A DNA stretch of 32,686 nt, taken from contig MU626470.1 of NCBI GenBank assembly GCA_025603075.1, positions 1 to 32,686 of the forward strand. The letters are read 5' to 3'. Made by a program: the position numbers and the translations under genes. This DNA is from Neoconidiobolus thromboides FSU 785 (taxonomy: Eukaryota > Entomophthoromycota > Entomophthoromycetes > Entomophthorales > Neoconidiobolaceae). The notes under the pieces were generated by a model. That model searched no databases. It had not been told where the DNA came from and saw only the letters and a list, made by a program, of their open reading frames with translations. Shown piece by piece: positions 21,512 through 32,542 of this stretch (the first letter of the stretch is position 1; each line of letters opens with the position of its first letter).

Positions 21512-21615
21512 TATGAGGATATATTTCTTTGTTTAAGAATTTTACTAATAATCTTTACGCTCAAATAACGCTCAAAAAATGGAAAAAGTAATGAAACCAA
21601 AAAAACATCTTCATA
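21512..21615 (-). mobile_element. MITE copy I
   Basis: A 104-bp reverse copy, starting TATGAGGATATATTTC and ending CATCTTCATA; core CTCAAATAACGCTC. A 65-residue minus-strand ORF over it (21448-21645) is an artefact. Confidence 0.88.
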
Positions 21616-21987
21616 TACATATGTTCTAGAAAAAGAAAATAACACATTAATAAATTACAACGTAAATCTTTAATATAAAACACTATATTTTTTGACTTCT
21701 TTGTATAAAAATAACAACAGGAATCTTATGATTTCAACCCCAGTATTCAGTGTAGCTTTTTATCATTTATACATGTCTGAATTTAGATGATACTAATTGA
21801 TCTAAGCTATTTAATGATTTTCGCTGCTCTTCTTAATCTCAAATCTATTAAACAAATTTATATTAAGTTATCATATTGGGATATAAATAAACAATATTCT
21901 ATAAAATTCATTGTATAAAAATTAAACAAATTTTATAACACGTTTCAATTATTCTGACTTTATATATTTCAACTATAACTGTTAATA

Positions 21988-22266
21988 TCAGATATTCGTA
22001 GAGGTGTTTTTTTCCTCAAGTTCTTTTTTCTATTAAAAAGGTTATAACAAGCTATCAAATCTTAATTGTTTTACCTTTTTATCTGCCTCCATTCTATGTT
22101 TAGCAACATCTAAAGCGGAATTAACCGTAAAGCAAGTTTCGAGGGTAGCATATGCTTATTCATTAAGTTAAATTTAATGCTTGAGTTAATTTAATTTACC
22201 ACAGAAACCAACTATACTAAATACAAGTCCACGATGCAAAATATCTGCCAATTTTGATTTAAGCAT
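21988..22266 (-). CDS. COX14: COX14-like cytochrome c oxidase assembly factor
   Basis: Small inner-membrane protein; yeast Cox14 couples Cox1 synthesis to complex IV assembly. Three exons on minus: 22200-22266, 22075-22154, 21988-22029, with two 45-nt introns, giving 62 aa (yeast 70). The N-terminus KLADILHRGLV matches the family's conserved [TA]D-x-LHR-x-x-V motif. It is followed by one hydrophobic segment (VFSIVGFCAYATL) and a charged tail ending KKKELEEKNTSTNI. Reading through the second intron instead would give a different short tail (VKQLRFDSLL). The spliced form is preferred because the intron length and sites match the genomic norm. Short length limits certainty. Confidence 0.65.
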
Positions 22267-23108
22267 CTTGATTTAAAAATAATATTTTCAAATTCTTTAT
22301 TAATATTTTAAAATCAATTTTAGTTTCTTGCAGTTTTTGGAAATTTAAATTAGGATTTGCAGAAAAAGCCAAGCAAAAAACGCCCTACTCTACTAGATAC
22401 TATTGACGCAACTGTTTAAGCTCAAATAAGCAATTTTTTGGAAAAATTCTTCAGCAATAATTTGCTTAATTGATTTTTTAAAGCTAAACTCTTAGGTCTT
22501 ATATTCATGCCTAAAATATTATTTACAAATGAATAGTTAATTGGCACATATTTGAACTTAAACAGCTGTGTTTGTGAGAAGATTCTTGGTTTTTTTTAAA
22601 GTTAACAGCAGACCTAAAATTTTTGCATTGTACTTCTATATTAAAAAGTACTATAAATGATCTCATTAGAAGATAGAACTTACAATTGAGTCGAAAATGG
22701 TACTCAAAATACAAAAGTAAATCAAAACATTTATTTAACTATTTGGGTATAGATGGAAGTTTAAACCGTTATGATTTTTCACCAAAGTTCAAATATAACA
22801 AGCTTAGGTCTTCACAGTTTTTTTTACAAAACAAAAGACTTTAGCACAAAACTTCAAACAATTGCCTCAAGTAGTTAAATATCTTTATTTAATTGTAATA
22901 TGTATTATTTTTTTAAAACTATGATTGATTATAAGTTAAATTCCTTTTTGTTAAAGAAAATCCCAATTAAATCCACGTCCCTATGATGAATTCATCCAAT
23001 TAAAGTAGACACAAGTCACAAACTTTAGTTAAATTTTATAAAATCAAAACAGTTGATTGAATTTATTTACACTATTGAATTTAAGGAATATTTAAACAGT
23101 AATACAAA
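22267..23108. other. Divergent intergenic region
   Basis: About 840 bp between the starts of COX14 (-) and the Sds3-like gene (+), so it should contain both promoters. A 63-residue minus ORF at 22523-22714 shows no recognisable domain and is not called. Confidence 0.55.
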
Positions 23109-25197
23109 AGTGAGATCACCATTAATTTTATAAAAGATAAAACTAACATTGGAAGTGGATAATTCAAGCAATTCTTCTAGAGATTCGCCACTTCATGAGG
23201 ATACAAAAGGAGATCAACTTGAGGATGCTTTTTCAAATAACGGAAGCCAGCAAGAAAACTCTTCAAAAAAAGAAGATTCACTGCAATATAATGAAAACCT
23301 TAGTTCTCTAACTGAGTCTCCTGAGTCTACAAACCCAATAAAAAAAGAAAACCAAAGTGCTAATAATAAAGATGAAGAGTATGATCTTGATTTAAATGAA
23401 AATTTAGAGAAAGATGATGATAATATTGATAAAGAAAATGAAGAAATTCGAGAGAACAAAAATTTAAATGATGGTGATAATCCTTCGAATAAATCCTTCT
23501 ATGAAGAAATTCCAAATAAAAAAGAAAACGAACAGGGAACTGAAATAGAGAAGGTAAATGAATTTAAAGATTCCCAGGACCATCCAATCCTAGAAAAGAA
23601 TATTAATAAGGAAGGATATCAAGGCGATAATGCTTTGGACATAAATGTAGACGAAGAAAAAGAACCAGAAATAAAAGATACGGAAGAAAATAATATATCT
23701 GAAAAAAACATTGATGCACCGCTTTCTCCAATTTCAAGTATTAGTACTTCACGTAGTTCTAATAGTAAACCAAAAAGAAAAACAAGGAAGAGTTCGCCAG
23801 TTAAAAAAAGTACTAAAACAAAAACACGCTCTTCTCAAAATAAAGATAGTTATGATAATGATGGCTTAAGTGAAAGCGATCCTTCTCAATCTCCAGACCC
23901 TAGCCTAAAATCTGATAAAATCTCAAGTATTAATATATTTTTATAAATTATTATATAACTAACAGCTCTTGATTTAGAAATGGATGGAAAAGAATCAAAA
24001 AGTAAAATGGTGCAAAAGGAAGCAGTAGCGGTTGTTAAGAAATTAGAAGCAGATTTTTCTAAACTAAAAGCACAAATATATCAAGAAAAGTTTACAGAGT
24101 TGACAAAGGATGTAGAAAAAATCCAAAATGGAACATCCGAATTGCTTTATGAGAGAACAAAAGAAGCAAGGATCAAAAGAGCAAGAAGAATTAGACTTGC
24201 TGCGTGGAATAGGAAGTATGCTTTATGGGAAAGTGCATCTCAGCTCTCAGCACAACAGTATTCAATAGATACACAGTTTTTATATGATCGTTTCAATACA
24301 AAAGGAAGGATTCACAATAAATTTCTTAAAGAGAAGTGGAAAGTACAAGAAGCAAAAATAATATCGGAAATGCAGCAAAGTTTGTATATATATTTTTTAT
24401 TAAATTGATACTAATTTGATTCTTAGGTGAATTTGAGATATCAAAGAAACTAACTGCTGAGGGAGATAATCATGGTATAGTTAATAGTATTGAGAATGAC
24501 GAATATGAAATCGAAAAGATTGAGGATTTGAAAAAAAATGTTCAAAGTTTAAATTCTGATGAAATAAATGAAGATATTTTAAAGATGCGTGGGTATTCAC
24601 AAAGGACAGGGTTTTCACCTTTAGTAGGCGTTGGTGAATCGTTTGATATGGAGAATATAATATTAAATATCAAGATTAAAAATCCAAGATTTAACCGTAA
24701 TATTTTAAAAACACCAGCATATAGTACTTCCAATCATAATTATTATAATGTAAATCCAAGAGAAACAATAAATTATTTTAATCCTAAAGGTATGGGTATG
24801 AAGAGTTATTATCCACATTCTCCTTTACATCATGGAACTGGTGGCTATTCACCTCCTAATAGAAATGACATGATATCGCCACAACTTGAGCCACCAACTG
24901 CTTCTAGAAGGACAAAGGTCAAAATAATAGGGAATGATATCTTACTGTTAGATGAATCTTCACATAGTGTTGGTGATCGTTTTATGGTGAATGACAATTT
25001 ACATGCGGCTTCATTTCCAGCTAGACTAGCAGGAATTGGAAATAATGAGGTAAATTTTATTTTCTATAAATTTCATTTTAATAAAAAATTAGATTACCAT
25101 GCAAAAATTTGATGGTGCAAAAACCAAAATACAGCTAACAGCACTATCGACTGGTAGATATAGTTTGAATGTACTTCCTGATTCAATAATCGAATGA
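23109..25197 (+). CDS. Sds3/Dep1-like subunit of the Rpd3 histone deacetylase corepressor
   Basis: Nuclear scaffold of Sin3-Rpd3-type deacetylase complexes. Exons: (5' UTR)-23109, 23156-23926, 23966-24379, 24427-25049, 25093-25197, giving about 637 aa. The first 200 residues are acidic and low complexity, followed by a basic patch (SKPKRKTRK, VKKSTKTKTRSS). The Sds3-like domain covers about residues 275-395 (KKLEADFSKLKAQIYQEKF, IRLAAWNRKYAL). The C-terminal KIQLTALSTGRYSL resembles the conserved end of the family. Exon 2 contains no Met at all and its frame has no upstream ATG. A 46-nt GTGAGA...CTAAC...GGAAG intron (23110-23155) joins A to TG and so builds the start codon. Sds3 versus Dep1 cannot be decided from sequence alone. 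Confidence 0.82.
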
Positions 25198-25596
25198 GAT
25201 TAAACATAAATAAAACAAAAACAAATAATGATGAATAGTTAAATAATATTTCCATTTAATTTTTTAATTGAAATATATTTAAAAAGAGACAAGAGACTTT
25301 CTTAATTTAATTTAATTTAAATACATAATCAGTTTTTGAATTTTTTTTCCAAAGATAAAAGTAAATAAGTTTTGCAAAATACATTTGTATCTGTTATTAT
25401 AATTACTAGATAAAAGTAAAGTTATTTAAATTCAATTGATATTAATTTTTATATTATTATTTTTGAAAGTTTGATATTAAGTAATAGTCATCTTTTATTG
25501 GCTTCTTTTTATTCCTTTTAATTGGATCTTTTTCAAATAAAATCCCAAATTGCTATTTTGGTATTTTTAATAATAGTATACAATATAGATTCATAG
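25198..25596. other. Intergenic region, nothing recognised
   Basis: About 400 bp of AT-rich DNA between the Sds3-like gene and the uL24m gene, both on +. No feature beyond presumed terminator and promoter. Confidence 0.6.
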
Positions 25597-26500
25597 ATGA
25601 GTAAGTCAAAGTTGTTATCCTTGATATCTACCCGTGTTCAGCACCAGCCTAATTTACCACATCCTGATAACTTAATTAAGAAATGGAATATAATTAAAGG
25701 AGATGAAGTAAGTTATTGCCATATTCATTTGTAAAAGAAATATTTATTTTATAAAGGTTATGATAATATCAGGAAAAGATAAAGGGGAGATTGGTAGAGT
25801 ACAGAGAGTAGTTAGAGATCAAAACAAACTTGTTGTCACTGGAAAAAACTTGGTATAATAATAGCTATTATTTTTTGCTTAGTTTATTTATTATTACTTA
25901 AAGGTATGGAAGCATGTCCCTAAAAATGCAGATTCTCCTGGAGGTAAAGTTCAAAAGGAAATGCCTATCCATTATTCTAATGTGATGCATATTGATCCCA
26001 ATACTAGGTAATGAGTTTGTAATTTTATTAGTGCAACTTATTTTTTAATTGTTAGACGTGCTATTAAAGTTGAACTTCGTAAAGTTAAGGACGAAGAAAG
26101 CGGAAAATTGAAAAACCAAAGATTTGTAAAAGGAACTAATACTATGATACCTCGTCCAACTTTCTTAGAGTATATTGATGCCCGAAAAGATGGACCTTAT
26201 GATACACTCCCAGAGGCTGCAACTAAAGTTACTTATACACCTACCCTTGAGTCTTACCCATTACCTAAGGGTGTTATTGATGAGCTCCGCTCCCCCAAAA
26301 GAGCTGCTTATGACTTACATCGTAGCTTGTTAAAGCTTGTAAGTTTCAATCATATTTATTTAAACAATTTTAATTTTAATTTTTAATAGCAAAAAGAAAA
26401 AGAGAAGCTTCAACTTAAAGCAGAACGCATGTCTCGTCCTAAATTTACTAGATTTACTCCTGGCGGTTTACAGAAAAATACAACCATTGAATCAAATTAA
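25597..26500 (+). CDS. Mitochondrial large-subunit ribosomal protein uL24m
   Basis: Ribosomal protein L24 of the mitochondrial 54S/39S subunit (yeast MRPL40). Exons: 25597-25707, 25757-25852, 25904-26007, 26056-26338, 26390-26500, giving 234 aa. The KOW domain lies at about residues 30-65 (IIKGDEVMIISGKDKGEIGRV), followed by VTGKNLVWKHVP and a C-terminal extension longer than in bacterial L24, including RPTFLEYIDARKDGPYDT, which is typical of mitochondrial homologues. The N-terminus is basic and hydroxylated, fitting import. Start at ATG 25597, the first in the exon. Intron phases are consistent throughout. Confidence 0.9.
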
Positions 26501-26829
26501 AAATTAGAATACCTTTATTTATTATGTTTTAATTATACTTTAATTTTAATTTTCTACATTAATACAGATAAACTTGAATTTATTATGTAAATATTTGAAA
26601 ATAAGTGTATTGTTTTTCAAACAGATAAAATTTATATTAATTTATATCAACAATTTCAGTTGTTATATTTGCTAATAATATAAATATGCTTTTGGTATTA
26701 TTTTATATATTAAATTTGATTCGATTTTTATTGGATAAATTTATGATTTCGATAAAATTTAATTATCTCAATATTCACCTATTCTATTATCTTTATAAAA
26801 TTATTATATTTCTATAATAAATAGATAAA
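26501..26829. other. Intergenic region, nothing recognised
   Basis: About 330 bp between uL24m and MMS19; extremely AT-rich, no feature seen apart from the presumed promoter of MMS19. Confidence 0.6.
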
Positions 26830-29800
26830 ATGGCCGAAGAGTTAATCCAACGTTATATACTATCTTTTGATTCAAACCGAGACGATACTGAAGTTATATT
26901 GAAAGAGATTATAAATGGTATGATACATTTCGAAAGCTAAATGATTATTAACAAATTTTAAGAATTTTCTAATACAACTTTAACTTTTTCTGGTTTTATT
27001 AAGTATTTGCAAGAATATCTGATAAGTGAGGACTCGAATTTAAGGTCAAAAGGTATATATCATAACGTTTACTAGAAAATCATTCTAAATATTTATACAG
27101 GTATATCTTTGCTTTCGGACATTTTAAAAAACATTGATGATGATTTGATCACATTAAACGAAGGTATTGTTTATTTAGTTTAAAGATGATAATTTAACTG
27201 TGTTTCAGTTCAGGCTTTTAACCAGTTTTTCATTCAGCGTTTTCAGGATAAATATTGTATAACTGAAATACTTAAAGGAGTATCAAGCTTACAAAAGCTT
27301 AAATCTAAGTTTGGTTATAATGAAGCCTACGATCTGTTAAAAAAGTATATTTTGTTATTGATAAGCAATTGTATATTAATTATTTTAGCCTTTTTAAATA
27401 TATTCATGTTCAAGAGTTAAACCAAAGTTTAAGATTGGAATGTTTTTATATTTTAGATAGAGTTATTAAGGATTTTCCAACGAGTACTTCGATTTTATTA
27501 ATATTAGTTATAAAATTAATTCCCTTATTTAGTTCCCAATTCAATGCAAGATGAATTTTTTAAAGGATTAATTGAAGCAGTTGATGGAGAAAAAGATCCA
27601 AGAAACTTAATTATAGTATTCAATTTAGTAAAACATGTTATTACGAATTACAATATTGGAAAATTCTCGAAAGTAAGCTTAAGATTTTACAATGGATATT
27701 GTCATTTAAATATATGTAGGACTTCTTTGATATAACATTTTGTTATTTTCCTATAACTTTTAAAGCTCCTAAAGATGATCCATTTAGTATTTCACCAATT
27801 ACTTTAAAAGAAGAATTAAGGTAATATTACCATATTTTATTATATAATATTTATATTATTTTAAAGACAAATTTTATCCGCAACGTTTTATTTTGATGAA
27901 TTTGCTTTGCCTTCGATTTTGGATAAATTATCTTCGAGTTCACCAAATGCAAAGGTAACAACTTTTACTTTGTATTTAAAAATTTAAAATTTTTGTAAAT
28001 TAGAAAGATTCTTTAAATCTACTTTTGTCAGCCTTGCCTGTTTATCGTTTAAATAGTATCTTGAATAATGTTACATCACTTGTTAAGAATCTTTTAGAAG
28101 AAGTAAAATTTTAGTTTAATTTATTAGTTTATTATTAGAACACTATTTAGATATACCATCCAATTGATGAAGACATTCAAAATCTTTCGTTGAAAGTAGT
28201 TCAAGAACTTTTCATTAACATTTATAAAAAAGATCCTAAATTTATGAACAACTTGAAAGTTCAAGATTCAATTACTTTATATTTGAATGAAGTCAAAGTC
28301 AATTTAAAAAGTGATGATGTAAAAATAATCAACTCAACTGGGTTAGCTATAAAAGCTATTTCAGAATCAAACAGTAATATATTCCAAATTTCATTATTCA
28401 ATACTAATTAGTTTTTAGGTGAAATATGCTTTTATTTTGGAAAGATATTGCTACATTTAATAATAGATTTTTACAAAAAGGCAGAGTTAGTTACCAAGCG
28501 AAAGGCATTAGTTGAATGTATAGTTAATTTACTTGAATCTTATAAATCTGTATTGATCAATCCAACTTTACTTTCAAGTAAGACATTTTCTGATTGCTTT
28601 ATTGTTATTAATTACTTATAGAATTACCAAATAATGATGCTATCTTTTACTGTAAAGATGTTCTTTTACAAGAATTTTCAAAAACATTGTCAACAAAAGG
28701 AGAATTTGTTGGAATACAAAAAAATTCAATCAAGGGTTTAATTGAATGTATTATAATACCCGACCTTTTGTCAATCGAAGAAGTAATCTATTTTAACTTA
28801 AAACCATTTATTGTCTTTATTTAAATATGCTTTAGAAACAATATTATACTCAAATAATAGTATCCTATTTATTAAACATTGAAGATGAAATGATAAAGTA
28901 AGATAGCTTTGAACCTTAAAGAAATTATTTATTTTTACATAACTAGGGATGAAATATTAGAATATTTAATGGAGCTTAATAAAGCACTACCAGAAGTGGT
29001 ATTGAATGTTGTACTTCCTATGTTATTTTCTCACTTTCCAAGTAAATCATTAATTTGTCTTTAATAGTCATTTTTAAACCTTTACTTTGTTTTAGAATCA
29101 AGCCAAGATTTAAAAATGATTCCAGTAGATAAGTTTCGTTCCAATTTATCTTCCCTTATTAAATTATCGAGTGAACCTTCAGCATTTAATGTAATTGTTA
29201 AGGAAATTTTTTATGTTATAGATATAATTGGAAAAGGTAATTGATTTAGTATGAGCTATTTTAATCAGGTTTAACTTTTATTAAAGAGGAGAACATATTA
29301 TATGTGGATTATTTGGTTAAAGCACTTGAGATACTTTTAAATATTTTAGAAGCATGTGATATTTCTACTACGATTAATGGAGATTTAATGGTATTGCTCA
29401 ATGGTGTTATAGTTCCAATTATCTATAAATGTTTATCCTTTTCTTTATCTATACAAGCACCAATAATTTGTCATCCTACAGCTGTTAATATTATAAAGCA
29501 TATTTTAATAGTAACTATTCGTATTTTGAATATTCCGCTTCAGCAACAAATATTGAATGAAAGTTATAAACTTTATTTTAATGTAAAAGATAAAGGATTG
29601 TTCTTTGGAGACAACACTTCAAGTGAATTTGCCAACTTTAATCCATTTACTGTAACTTTTGTTTATTATAAATTTTCACAGCTAACCCATTAATTTTAGA
29701 ACCCTGGAACGCCATCTCAAACTATTTTATGTAACTTATTCTTATCTATTTTAATTGCTTGCCATAAAGAGGTAATATTTTAATAACATATATATATTTA

Positions 29801-30954
29801 CTCAATGGCATTATTATTAGGTTTTAAATTGGTCAATAACAACAGAAAGTTTATTACTTGATTTACTAGAACTTTCTTTTTCAAGCAAAGATTATACACA
29901 ATTCCACTCTTGTTGCCAAATCATATCAATAATTCTTAACAAAAGATTTAAAGGTAAGTATTTTATTTTTATTATTGTAACTAGAAATTAAATTTATTAG
30001 ATGATAAGCTTTCAGAATTTGTTAAGGAGAATTTTGTTAATAAAATTACTTTTGAATTAAGAAATAAGTCGAATGATATAAATAAGCGTAAGATGTCACT
30101 TGAATTAATATTATGGGTACTTTGAAATATTTATTGCATATGATCTTTATTAACTATCAAATTACAAGGGATGTAAAGCTTTAATAATTCAAAGTGAAAA
30201 ATTTGGCTTTGAACTTTTAGAATTACTCGTTCAATTCCTAGATGATAATGACCTTGGTAGTAACGTTTCAGAAGCAATCGACCAAATTTTTGAAGAGGAT
30301 AAATGGTTTTTTGCAAAACAAAATCACTCAATAATTAAACTCTTATATAAGCAAAGAAGTTTTTCCTTGCTTTTACCAAAACTTACAAAGGGATTTTTAG
30401 AAGCTAATTCTGAAGGTATGTAATATAATCTAAATTTTTAAATTTTAATTATCTATTTTGCAGAAATTAAGCATAACTTCTTAATTGCTATATCTTCGCT
30501 TTTAATCCATATACCTAAACAAATTTTGTTACGTGATGGTGTTACTGTATGTTTTATTTTTCTATGCTTCTCACTCATACTAATCTTTATATAGCTCTTG
30601 CCTCTTTTGCTTTCTGCATTAGATCATTTTATTCCTCAAATTCAAATTTCTACGTTAAAGACTTTAACATTAATATTACAAGAGTCCAATGCTTTAATTA
30701 TAGAAATTTATTCAACTCTTTTACCCAAATTATTGTTGCTTGTACTTCCATATCATCCTATCAAGAATGATAAAAGTATTCCAATCCAAGTTAGAATTGA
30801 AGCAATAAATTGTTTAGGTGAGTTTCCTCATCATTTGCCAGCAGAGCTTTTATTACCTTCCCAATTTGAAGTAACGAAGGCATTAATTCCGGCTTTAGAT
30901 GATCCAAAAAGAATTGTTCGAGCTAAAGTTGTTTGTTGTAGAAATAGATGGTAA
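26830..30954 (+). CDS. MMS19: MMS19, cytosolic iron-sulfur targeting HEAT-repeat protein
   Basis: Targeting subunit (yeast Met18) of the CIA complex, which hands Fe-S clusters to DNA polymerases, helicases and TFIIH. 22 exons: 26830-26917, 26963-27052, 27101-27163, 27209-27344, 27389-27483, 27533-27672, 27720-27820, 27867-27954, 28004-28102, 28151-28373, 28419-28577, 28622-28782, 28836-28897, 28947-29041, 29096-29236, 29287-29651, 29700-29771, 29821-29953, 30001-30116, 30169-30415, 30464-30546, 30595-30954. Phases agree and yield 1038 aa (human 1030). N-terminal hallmarks: DFFDITFCYFPITFKAP, LDKLSSSSPNAKKDSL. C-terminal hallmarks: IPIQVRIEAINCLGEFP and LDDPKRIVRAKVVCCRNRW at the very end. The 5' acceptor of exon 16 is ambiguous by 18 nt (29268 or 29286); the 50-nt intron was preferred. 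Confidence 0.94.
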
Positions 30955-31519
30955 TTATTCATTTTTAATTATAAAACACATATTAAGTATATTTAGGTTA
31001 TCTTTCTCAGCTAAAGCATAGTATTATCTTTATTTTCATCATAAGCATTAAAGTAATCTTTAGTTATATTCTTTTTTATAGTTCTGAATTAAATTTATAA
31101 TAATTTTTCATTTTATATAAATGGTTTTTTTCAAGATAATTAAATGGATTTAATAGTTAAAAATCAGAATTTTTGAAAACAATAGCATACAAACTAATCA
31201 TTTGATCTTTATAATCATTTGATCCAAAATTTTATCTGTACTTGGACTAATAAAGAATAACAATAACAAAATGATAAAATTGAAAGTGCTTATTAATAAA
31301 AATGAAGCTATAAAATGGGGTTAGTTAATAAACATGCTTTAGCATAACGCCCAATACTCACACTTTTTACAACTTGATTTTTTCTTTTATAGCTTGTTTT
31401 TAAAACCCTCGACTTTGCTTACATCTTGTTGCTTTTGATTATTCATGTACATTTTTTTAAAAGATCATGACCATCTTTCTGAATCAGCTTCGTTAGTGTA
31501 TGGCAATGGATATTTAACA

Positions 31520-31623
31520 TATGGGGATGTTTTTTTTGATTTCATTACTTTTGTATTTTTTAAGTGCTATTTGAATGGAAAAATTGTTAGTAAAATTCTT
31601 AAACACAAAAATACATCCCCATA
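31520..31623 (+). mobile_element. MITE copy J
   Basis: A 104-bp forward copy with perfect ends TATGGGGATGT and ACATCCCCATA; core AAGTGCTATTTGAATGG. Among the best preserved at its termini. Confidence 0.9.
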
Positions 31624-31940
31624 TCATTAGTATCAAGTTGGACAACTTTATTTTCCATAATAATAAATGTATAAATTTTCTTGCTACTTTTTTTATTTGA
31701 TTTGTTGCTTTCTGTAATAAAAATAGCATAGTTTTAAACTTATCTAATGTTAGCTTTTTAATACAATTTATTATTTGGATCGTATTAGTTGGTATCTTTA
31801 GTATTTGAACTAAAAGTATATCTATTATTTTTTTAAGTCTAGCTAGTATATTAGCCTCGAAGTTTAATTTTGCTATTACAGTATTAAAACTCGAAAATAA
31901 AGCGTGACTTTTCTAGCCCCAGCTTTAATATTAAAAAATG

Positions 31941-32045
31941 TATGGGGATGTTTTTTTTGGTTTTGTTACTTTTTCCATCTTTTAAGCATTATTTGAGCGA
32001 AAAATTTATTAGTAAAACTCTTAAATATAAAAATACATCCCCATA
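31941..32045 (+). mobile_element. MITE copy K
   Basis: A 105-bp forward copy with perfect ends TATGGGGATGT and ACATCCCCATA; core AAGCATTATTTGAGCG. It lies 317 bp from copy J in the same orientation and is the copy nearest the telomere. Confidence 0.9.
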
Positions 32046-32089
32046 TATTATTATAAATTTTATTAAAAATATTAAGAAAATATTCTTTA

Positions 32090-32542
32090 GCTATGTGAAA
32101 TCTGGTACTCAGGGTTTGGAGTCAAGAACAGCTATTGCTGGGTTGACTACACTATAAGTCAAAAGGTCTTAGTTTATGTGACTAAGATAGACTTGGATTA
32201 TGAAGAATAGCACGTAATAGGTTACAAGCTATATAAGACAAATAGAATAGACAATACTAATGTAGAATCTATGTAAAATACTATTAAGAAAACTTAGTGG
32301 GTTTATTAAATGTTCGAGATATCAAAGAATAATTCAGTTAAAAAGCCTCGAACTACTATACTCTGAAAAGTATAAATATCAAAATGAGAAGATAATATTC
32401 TTTGGGATGGAGCTAGAAATTCTCATAGCAAATCAAACTAAGATCATGGGGTTGATTGTGTCTGAACTTGAGAACACAACAACTTAAGTGATTATTACAC
32501 TATAATTAACCATGGGACTGACAAAGCGATATTTCACAAGGG
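32090..32542. other. Telomere-adjacent repeat-like segment, possibly a retroelement end
   Basis: Composition shifts to noticeably higher GC than the flanking AT-rich DNA, with no coding potential in any frame. The octamer ACACTATA occurs twice (near 32147 and 32498), in TTGACTACACTATAAG and ATTACACTATAATTAACC. This is what a truncated LTR or a shared subtelomeric repeat would look like, but no full LTR, primer-binding site or polyprotein is visible, so the identity is open. Confidence 0.3.

Larger units (their letters stand above)
19734..21987. other. 2.25-kb gene-free region with two MITE copies
   Basis: Upstream of the WNK gene, and downstream of COX14. It holds MITE copies H (20788-20891) and I (21512-21615) in the same orientation. 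ORFs here overlap the elements or are short AT-rich artefacts. No RNA gene or conserved protein seen. Confidence 0.6.
30955..32542. other. Subtelomeric region
   Basis: About 1.6 kb between MMS19 and the telomere repeats. The left part is AT-rich and holds MITE copies J and K. From about 32090 the DNA becomes less AT-rich and repeat-like with no ORF (see separate entry). No gene is supported. Confidence 0.65.

Noticed and set aside
22523-22714. 63-residue minus ORF between COX14 and the Sds3-like gene
   Set aside because: No signal, domain or coding composition; expected by chance in this length of DNA.
23214-23459. 81-residue Ser/Phe-rich minus ORF
   Set aside because: Antisense of the low-complexity acidic region of the Sds3-like protein.
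23149-23946. Translation start of the Sds3-like gene at TTG 23149
   Set aside because: TTG is not a normal initiator in eukaryotes; a splice-generated ATG gives a better model.
29237-29268. 32-nt intron in MMS19 ending at the AG at 29268
   Set aside because: Keeps frame but is shorter than every other intron here; the AG at 29286 gives a typical 50-nt intron.
32052-32157. Retroelement polyprotein end (reading GLESRTAIAGL)
   Set aside because: The open frame is short, begins inside MITE copy K and has no recognisable domain.
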